Below, one piece after another: positions 58,201-64,000 of a stretch of DNA of 64,000 nucleotides. Both the position numbers and the translations under genes were made by a program. How positions within the stretch are numbered: the stretch's first letter is position 1; every line of letters begins with the position of its first letter. The notes beneath the pieces are model-generated. The model was given only the letters and a program-made list of their open reading frames with translations, was not told where the DNA came from and searched no databases. This stretch comes from Asterochloris sp. CNOR1 (taxonomy: Eukaryota > Chlorophyta > Trebouxiophyceae > Trebouxiales > Trebouxiaceae), in assembly GCA_963969365.1 (NCBI GenBank), contig OZ017751.1, positions 1,612,001 through 1,676,000 on the forward strand. The letters are read 5' to 3'.

Positions 58201-59179
58201 AAACCGCGCCCCTGGTCACTGCCTGCAGGAGCAGAAGAAAAAAGAGTTGGAGGACTTGGATGCCATGCTGGCGGAGCTGGGCATTGCGCCGGACGCGCCC
58301 ACAGCCAATGGGCACGAGGATAACAGGGCGGCTGGCAAGAAGAAAAAGAAGGAGAAGAAGGACAAGCCGGCCGGTGGGGAGCAGCCCAAGCAAGAAGAGG
58401 GAGAGCCAGAGGCCGTTGAGCGGCCAGCAGCAGTGATTGAGGTGGGCAGGCTGTTAACGTGCAGGACTTGTGCAGGGCACTGCTGCTGCGCAGTCCAGGC
58501 TAAAGATGTGCAGCTTCTACATCTGAGACGGTGGGGCAGTGAGGCTGCTTGCTTACACTGAGCTGCTGTGTGACGTTTCACTCCATCTGCTGTTCAGCAC
58601 TGTGGCTTGTGACCCTGAGCTGCAACCATGAGATGTGCGGGCGGTCTGCTTTCAGGTCTATCGCTGCGTACTTGCTCGAAGGTGCGGCATGATGATGGCG
58701 CCAGCAGTATGCGGTGCAGGCAGCGCACTGCTCCTCAAGACCTGTTTGACCGCATTCGTGGTCTGATGAAAATTTTTAGCATGCACCAGGCGATGCTGAG
58801 GCACACTCTCAGCTATGCAGGGTGGCATTGCAAAGGCGCCACCCAAGGCCGGCCCCAAGAAGGCTCCTGCAAAAAAATCCTCGGCCCAGATAGCAGCAGC
58901 CGCTGCTGCAGAGGCCAAGGCACGGGCAGCCAAGAAGAGCAAGCAGAAAGACAAAAGCAAATTTAATCAGGTTGGTAGACATTGCCCAACACCGCTGCCT
59001 GTGCCGTGCTCACCTGGTGCACTGCTCCAGCCTCTGTCACAATCTCGCATACAAGTGCCTGTGGGCAGGTTGAACACGCCCATATGCACAGCCTTCTGCA
59101 GATGTGTTTTCTTGAGTGACTTGGAGGCATGGCCTGCCTAACGTCGTTTTTATGCATCCTGCAGGCCCCCACAAGATGA
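55221..59179 (+). CDS. Lys/Glu-rich, charged coiled protein, unidentified
   Basis: Exons 55221-55451, 56169-56228, 56587-56671, 57376-57482, 58229-58441, 58821-58970 and 59165-59179 join in phase to 286 residues. The N terminus is poly-basic (AKGKKKKSSKSEKSDKKKPS), then come an acidic patch with WADEEEDDFGADD, more Glu/Asp tracts, a segment QKKKELEDLDAMLAELGIA, a second basic block, and an Ala/Lys tail ending SKFNQAPTR. Alternating basic and acidic tracts suggest a nuclear or nucleolar protein (inference). The defined LDAMLAELGI and SKFNQAPTR motifs look conserved-type, but I cannot name the family. ATG 55221 is in frame without an intron; a spliced start before 55257 is also possible. The intron after 57482 contains a decayed exon copy. 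Confidence 0.7.
57826..57860 (+). pseudogene. Decayed copy of the next exon's start in an intron
   Basis: GACTGCAGGAGCAGGAGAGAAAAGAGCAG parallels the real acceptor and exon start at 58221-58255 (GCAG|GAGCAGAAGAAAAAAGAG). The copy then diverges and meets a stop. Confidence 0.55.
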
Positions 59180-59379
59180 CACACAGTCTTCCACCTGCTA
59201 GCTCTCGGGCCTAGTCGAAATGATGCAGGGATGTAAACCTTGTAATGCAGGCTGCTTAGCACCCTTGCTTGAGTTTGACCAGGGCCATGTGTTGACCAGC
59301 TGCTGGCTGCCGTCGGTTCAGTGGCAATCGCACGGACGGTGTCACTTGATTTGCCAGGCACACTCCTTGCTTAGGAGCA

Positions 59380-62300
59380 ATGGCCGGTCAGGTGCTCGCC
59401 CAGCATGTCCAGCTCCAGCAACGCTCCTGTCAACAACCACTGCCATGCTGCAAGCCCCGGCGATGGCACCGTGCTGTCAGTCAGCCCTCGATCAAGCAGT
59501 TACAGAGGAGGCAGCAGCGGCAGACTTCAGCCAGGAGAGCTGGGCAGCATCAGATAGGCTGCTCAGCATCCAGTAGTGCCGGTGAGCTTCACATAAAGAG
59601 TCAGGAGGAGGGTCCTAGACAAAGGACGAGGAGCTCCACCTTGCTGCAGCATTGACTCTCTGATGCTCCTTGCTAATCTCAAGGCTGGGCGCCTATGTGC
59701 TGGGAGCAAAGGCTGACTGGTCTGGTCCACCTCTCTTTAAGGGCTACATCTCCTGCCTGCAGCAGCACAGCCTGAGCAGCCTTCTGCAGCAGATGCCAAG
59801 GCAGCAACAAGCCGGACGCTGCTGCTGGGTGCCCTGTTTGGAGGGTGGTATCTTTTCAACATCTACTTCAACATGTAAGTCTAGTCTCAAGCCTAACCCC
59901 CGGCTCTCTCTGCAGCTGCATGGCGGACCGCGCTGTGCTGACCCCACAGCAACAGTGGTCTACTGCAAGGTCACACAGCCCATAGACACATGTGCACCAG
60001 TAGCTCTGTGCTGCTCTCTGAATGCCCCCTCGCCATTGATTGCTGACAGCCTGGTGGGTGCCTGCAGCTACAACAAGACGGTGCTGAAGTCATTCCCCTA
60101 CCCCATCACCTGCACCACACTCCAGGTGAGAGGGTGCTGGCAGGCAGTACTGCACAGCATGCACAGCCCTTGCTTGCTCATCCTGATTATGAATGTCAAG
60201 GAGCAAGTTGACGCTCGCAAACGTCAAGACACATGCTGAGTGGTTGTGTCAGTGCAAGTGCGGTCATCTGAACAGTTCAGTTGCCATGACTCTAACTCCA
60301 CCACGTCCTGTCCTGCCTGCAGTTTGCCGTTGGCTCCCTGGTGGCGCTGGTCATGTGGGGCCTGGGGTTCCACAAGAAGCCAGAGCTGCAGGAGGGAACG
60401 GTGAGCACCTGTCAGGGTGCTGCCAGGTAGAGCCACTGCCCAGGGCCAGGCAGGCCTCCTCTCCATGTCACGCTTATCCACCGCCCCTAGCGTCCTGCTC
60501 AAATCAAATTGCACCAGTTCAATATCCAGCCGAGTCCACCTGATCCTTGCAGCATGCTGCCGTGACCAGGCCTGTGTCTTGCGGACCCACCGCCAGTGTT
60601 CACTGAACGGCCTGGCTAAAGGTGTTAGCGCTCTTAGATCCACTCCAACCACTTCACAACAACCATCAATCACAGGCTGCATCAGTCCCCATCTGTCTGA
60701 TGCAGATCAAGTCCATTCTGCCCCTGGCGGCTGTGCATATGCTGGGCAACCTGCTGACCAACGTCAGCCTGGGCAAGGTGGCCGTCTCCTTCACACACAC
60801 CATAAAGGTGCGGCTGACCCGCTCGTCAAAGTGCTGCAATCGTGCCCTGGCCTGTGCACACTTTCAAAATGGGGGCAGCTCACCGCCACAAAGTGTCTTT
60901 CAGGTCTGCGGACACCCTGTGGTGTGCCTGCCCTCTTGTTGAAGCTGAACCCCCAGGTCTCCCTGTGCAGGCTCCTCTTCAGCCTGCGTGGGGCTGCCGT
61001 GTGGTACCTCCACCCTCCTGCTTGGTGCCTGCAGGCAATGGAGCCGTTCTTCAGCGTCCTGCTGTCAGCCATCTTCCTGGGGGACGCCCCCACCCTGCCG
61101 GTGGTGATGACCCTGTTCCCCATCGTGGGTGGTGTGGCCATGGCCTCCATCAGCGAGGCCACCTTCAACTGGCCGGGCTTCATTGCCGCCATGGGGTCCA
61201 ACGTGACCTTCCAGAGCCGCAACGTCTTCTCCAAGAAGTTCATGGGCAAGGGCAAGGTGGGTTCGGCTTGCACCTGGCCGCTGCATGGTCTTGCTGTCCA
61301 GACAGAATTTTGATGGTGCATGGTGGCGGCCCGCCTGAGCAGGCCCGCTGTCACTGAGCCCAGGTGCACAGCAGGCAGCGGCCATGCATGCAGGCTGGGC
61401 ACATCACAGAAGCCTGAGCCGCCCATTGCCTCGTCATGCTCCTCTGTTGCCCTGCCGGCAGCAGGGCAAGACACTCTGGGTGCGGCTGGTCCTGCTGGGT
61501 GCTTTGCATTCCTCTCTCGCTCACTGCAATGGCAGCAATGGCTGGCTCTGCTTGTTGCTTGAGGACATACTCACACCGCCTGCACTCGCTGCCCTACTGA
61601 GTGCGCTACTCACACTGCGTGGGCTACCCTTTGCACCTCTACATAGTGCTCAGCCAATGAACTCCCTTCACGCGGTCACCCTGTGCTGCTGCAGGGCTCT
61701 CTGGACAACATAAATCTGTTCAGCATCATCACCATCATGTCCTTCTTCCTGCTGGCGCCCGTGACACTGCTGACTGAGGGCGTCAAGTTCACCCCCGGCG
61801 CCATCAAAGCCATGGGTGTTGTCGACCCAAGCGCCCTCATGCAGAAGGCTGTGCTTGCCGGCTTCTGCTTCCACGCCTACCAGCAGGTGGGAGCACCCTG
61901 CTGGTCAGTCAACAGCGTGTGCTGGACACCACACAGGCTGCCGTCAGATTGCAGAGGCGCACCTACCTGGGCCAGGGCAGGCCTTTCCTGTTGCCCACCA
62001 GCCCAGCTCCTCTTCTGCATGGCCTCAGTCCAGCCAGTTGGTGTGTGAGATGCTGCAAGCCAGTTGAGAGTTCACCAGTCTGCCCTCCGCTACATCCCTC
62101 CCCTCTTCGTTCACTGTGTGACACACTACGCTCCAGTGCAGGTGTCCTACATGATCCTCCAGAGGGTCAGCCCTGTCACCCACAGCATTGGCAACTGCCT
62201 CAAACGGGTCATTGTCATTGTGGCCTCGGTCATTGTCTTCAAGAACCCCATGTCCCAGCAGAACATGATAGGTGAGCGACACAGCGCCTGGGGGCTGCTG

Positions 62301-62486
62301 CCTGCTTGCACAAACACCCATTTCTGCAGGTCATCACAGGCAACTTGTGGCTGCCACCTGCCGCCTTCATGTTCTGTGAGCGAGGTTACATTGCTGGCTG
62401 CAGGCACTGGCATTGCTCTGGCTGGCGTGTTTGGATACTCTCAGGTCAAGAGGCTGTCCGGCAAGAAGAAGGTTGCCACTGCATGA
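59380..62486 (+). CDS. PPT: Plastid phosphoenolpyruvate/phosphate translocator (PPT)
   Basis: Nine exons join in phase to 392 residues: 59380-59581, 59763-59874, 60068-60125, 60323-60400, 60706-60807, 61035-61256, 61695-61886, 62142-62271 and 62404-62486. Exon 1 encodes a Gln/Arg/Ser-rich, acid-free chloroplast transit peptide ([20 protein letters not shown]...). The rest follows the plant PPT group of the triose-phosphate translocator family closely: [93 protein letters not shown] and [23 protein letters not shown] exchanges PEP for phosphate across the inner envelope, feeding the shikimate and fatty-acid pathways. Identity as PPT rather than TPT or GPT rests on these strings. Confidence 0.95.
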
Positions 62487-62564
62487 GTGGATGACTTGTG
62501 AGAGCTTGCCTGTTTATATACAACTCACCCCAACACCACCAATCCCCTTTCCCTGAGCTGTGCG

Positions 62565-62702
62565 TTACACCCTCCCAGCATGCTGACAGTCAGTGATTGA
62601 GTTCAACAGCAGTTTCCTATACTGCCTACGCCACAGAGAGTGAGCGAGTTCATTGTGCATCAGACTCTTGAGATGCATGCACTCGAGGCTTCGAGCGTGT
62701 AA
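62565..62702. terminator. Overlapping candidate poly(A) signals of PPT and NMD3
   Basis: TGTAA on the plus strand at 62698-62702 lies 212 bp after the PPT stop. TGTAA on the minus strand at 62569-62565 lies 264 bp after the NMD3 stop. If both are used, the 3' UTRs overlap by at least about 130 bp. Confidence 0.4.
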
Positions 62703-62832
62703 ACAACTTTGAATGAGGCACCAACTACATGTGTTCAAGGCTGGCAGTTGAGGTGAGCTCTGATGTGAGCCCAAGGGCTGAGTATTGGTGTCTTCTACAC
62801 TTTGCCTGCAAGTGATACAGTCCCGTCCAAGG

Positions 62833-64000
62833 TCAGGAATGAGACATGTCGTCTTCCTCATCGCTGACACGCTGCTGCCCCTCAAGCTGAAGCGCAGACA
62901 TCTCATCGAGCAGGTCCTCCAGAGGAATGTCTGGCAAATCATCCTCGTCTGTGTCAGTCATGGCCGCCTCTCGCTGTTGCCGTGCCAGCCCAGGATTGTA
63001 GGCTGGATCCCTGTACAACGCCACCTTGCTGCGCATCTCAGGGTCCTCCTCAAGCTCCTGCACAGGAGCAAACAAGTGCATGAGCCCATTACCGAGAGGC
63101 CCTCTGGCAAGTCCATAAGTTGCGCTGTGGCAAAGCTTGTGCCTCTTGAGCCTGCTGCGGCCTGACAGCCGATGCTCTGTGCAGCATCACATCATGCCAG
63201 ACATATCTCAGACAGACATGAAGTGGTGAGTCACAGGGTCTCCCCAAACAGACAGCGGCGAGGGCTGCTGCAGCCATCTCAAGACCAGCAGAGCCAGCCT
63301 CAGCAGCTCCATCAGAAACTGATCCAAAGTGGGGGGTCGTGCCGACCCGTTAGCAGGATGGTCTGACTTAGGCAAAGCAACACTCATGGGAGCCCAAGGA
63401 TGCTGTCTCAGTGCCGGTCACCTGCAGGAAGCGCTCCATATCGTCTTCCCCTGCCCCCTGCTGCTGTTGTCGGCGCCCCCCCTTGCCCGTGTCCTCCTCC
63501 CCCTCCCGCTGGGCCCCCAGTCGCCGCACCTTCCAGGAGCGCTGCTCCCCGCGGGCCTTGCGCCGCTTCCGCTTCTCCTCATACGACTTGCGCACCTGCA
63601 GCAACAGCACTGCATGCGGTCAGTGGCTCTTCAGCAGGTATTATGATGCTGGAGGCAGGAACTTGTCCTGCCTGCGCTTGTTACCTCAAAATTTGTGCAC
63701 CTGCAGGGACACACCGGTCCACACCAACAGGGGAGCCTGGGAATGTCTGAGAGTGCAAGTTTTGAGGGGTCCCTGCCTCATGCCGCTGGGAAAGCCGCCA
63801 CATCTTATGCTCAGGAGTGTGAGTGCTGCACGGCCGGGTTGACTGAGTCAAGGCGGGGCTGGCGCTGCCCCGCAGAAGGTAGGACGACTGCCCGCTGAAA
63901 CCACCCTGGCAGTGCCCAGCAGCAGCAGGACTGGGACAGGCAGGTGTGCAGTGGCAGAGAGGCTGACAGCTCACCAGGACGACGTCGGGAAGCGACAGGC
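62833..64000 (-). CDS. NMD3: 60S ribosomal export protein NMD3, C-terminal part (5' end outside window)
   Basis: Minus-strand exons 64000-63975 (LSLPDVVL), 63595-63422 (VRKSYEEKRKRRKARGEQRS ... DDMERFLQ) and 63057-62833 (ELEEDPEMRSKVALYRDPAY ... DEDDLPDIPLEDLLDEMSAL) join in phase and end at TGA 62835-62833. The basic (R/K)-SY-(E/R)-(R/K) block, an -ERFL- motif, the strongly conserved LEEDPE-R---LYRD string and the acidic Leu-rich tail are the C terminus of NMD3, the adaptor that binds pre-60S subunits and carries the CRM1 export signal. The acidic LEDLLDEMSALQL segment is the likely nuclear export signal. Exons 5' of 64000 are outside the window. Confidence 0.9.

Noticed and set aside
1-64000. 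tRNA, rRNA, CRISPR arrays, insertion sequences, viral genes
   Set aside because: None could be recognised on reading. The short tandem repeats are irregular and lack CRISPR spacing, and no transposase or reverse transcriptase motif was seen.

Overview
The window is nuclear DNA of a eukaryotic green alga, most likely a trebouxiophyte of the Coccomyxa type; the rank is my inference. Nearly every gene is cut into many short exons with GTGAG-type donors and (T)GCAG acceptors. The coding sequence is GC-rich. Several products are plant-like: a double-AP2 factor, a plastid phosphoenolpyruvate translocator and a plant-type UEV1. There are no bacterial operons, rRNA or tRNA genes, CRISPR arrays or intact transposons. 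I rebuilt coding sequences by joining exons by hand and checking that phases match.

Layout. 1-5 kb: 3' part of a double-AP2 transcription factor (+), tail to tail with a UEV1/MMS2 ubiquitin E2 variant (-, 5.1-7.5 kb). 9.5-10.5 kb: cysteine glutathione peroxidase (-). 10.6-12.1 kb: two small uncertain membrane-protein genes. 13.3-15.7 kb: secreted fasciclin-domain protein (+). 16.1-20.8 kb: nicotinate phosphoribosyltransferase (-). 21.2-22.2 kb: MTHFR-superfamily protein (+). 22.8-33.9 kb: a minus-strand block of low-complexity, partly coiled-coil genes that I cannot name. 34.1-35.0 kb: SmD1 (+). 35.4-42.9 kb: a 15-exon GT2 cellulose-synthase-like gene (-, 716 aa). 44.2-51.9 kb: STT3, the catalytic subunit of oligosaccharyltransferase (+). 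52.1-52.5 kb: ankyrin-type pseudogene fragment (-). 52.9-54.6 kb: bacterial-type ribosomal protein L4 with a mitochondrial-like presequence (+). 55.2-59.2 kb: Lys/Glu-rich protein (+). 59.4-62.5 kb: plastid PEP/phosphate translocator (+). 62.8-64 kb: 3' part of NMD3 (-).

The genes are mostly unrelated housekeeping functions (splicing, ribosome export, N-glycosylation, NAD salvage, plastid transport) plus cell-wall or extracellular functions (GT2 synthase, fasciclin). The most unusual feature is structural. Introns repeatedly hold short decayed copies of the adjoining exon end, often with its splice donor (STT3, UEV1, the Lys/Glu-rich gene, the 30-kb gene, perhaps AP2 and the GT2 gene). Well-supported GC-AG introns also recur.
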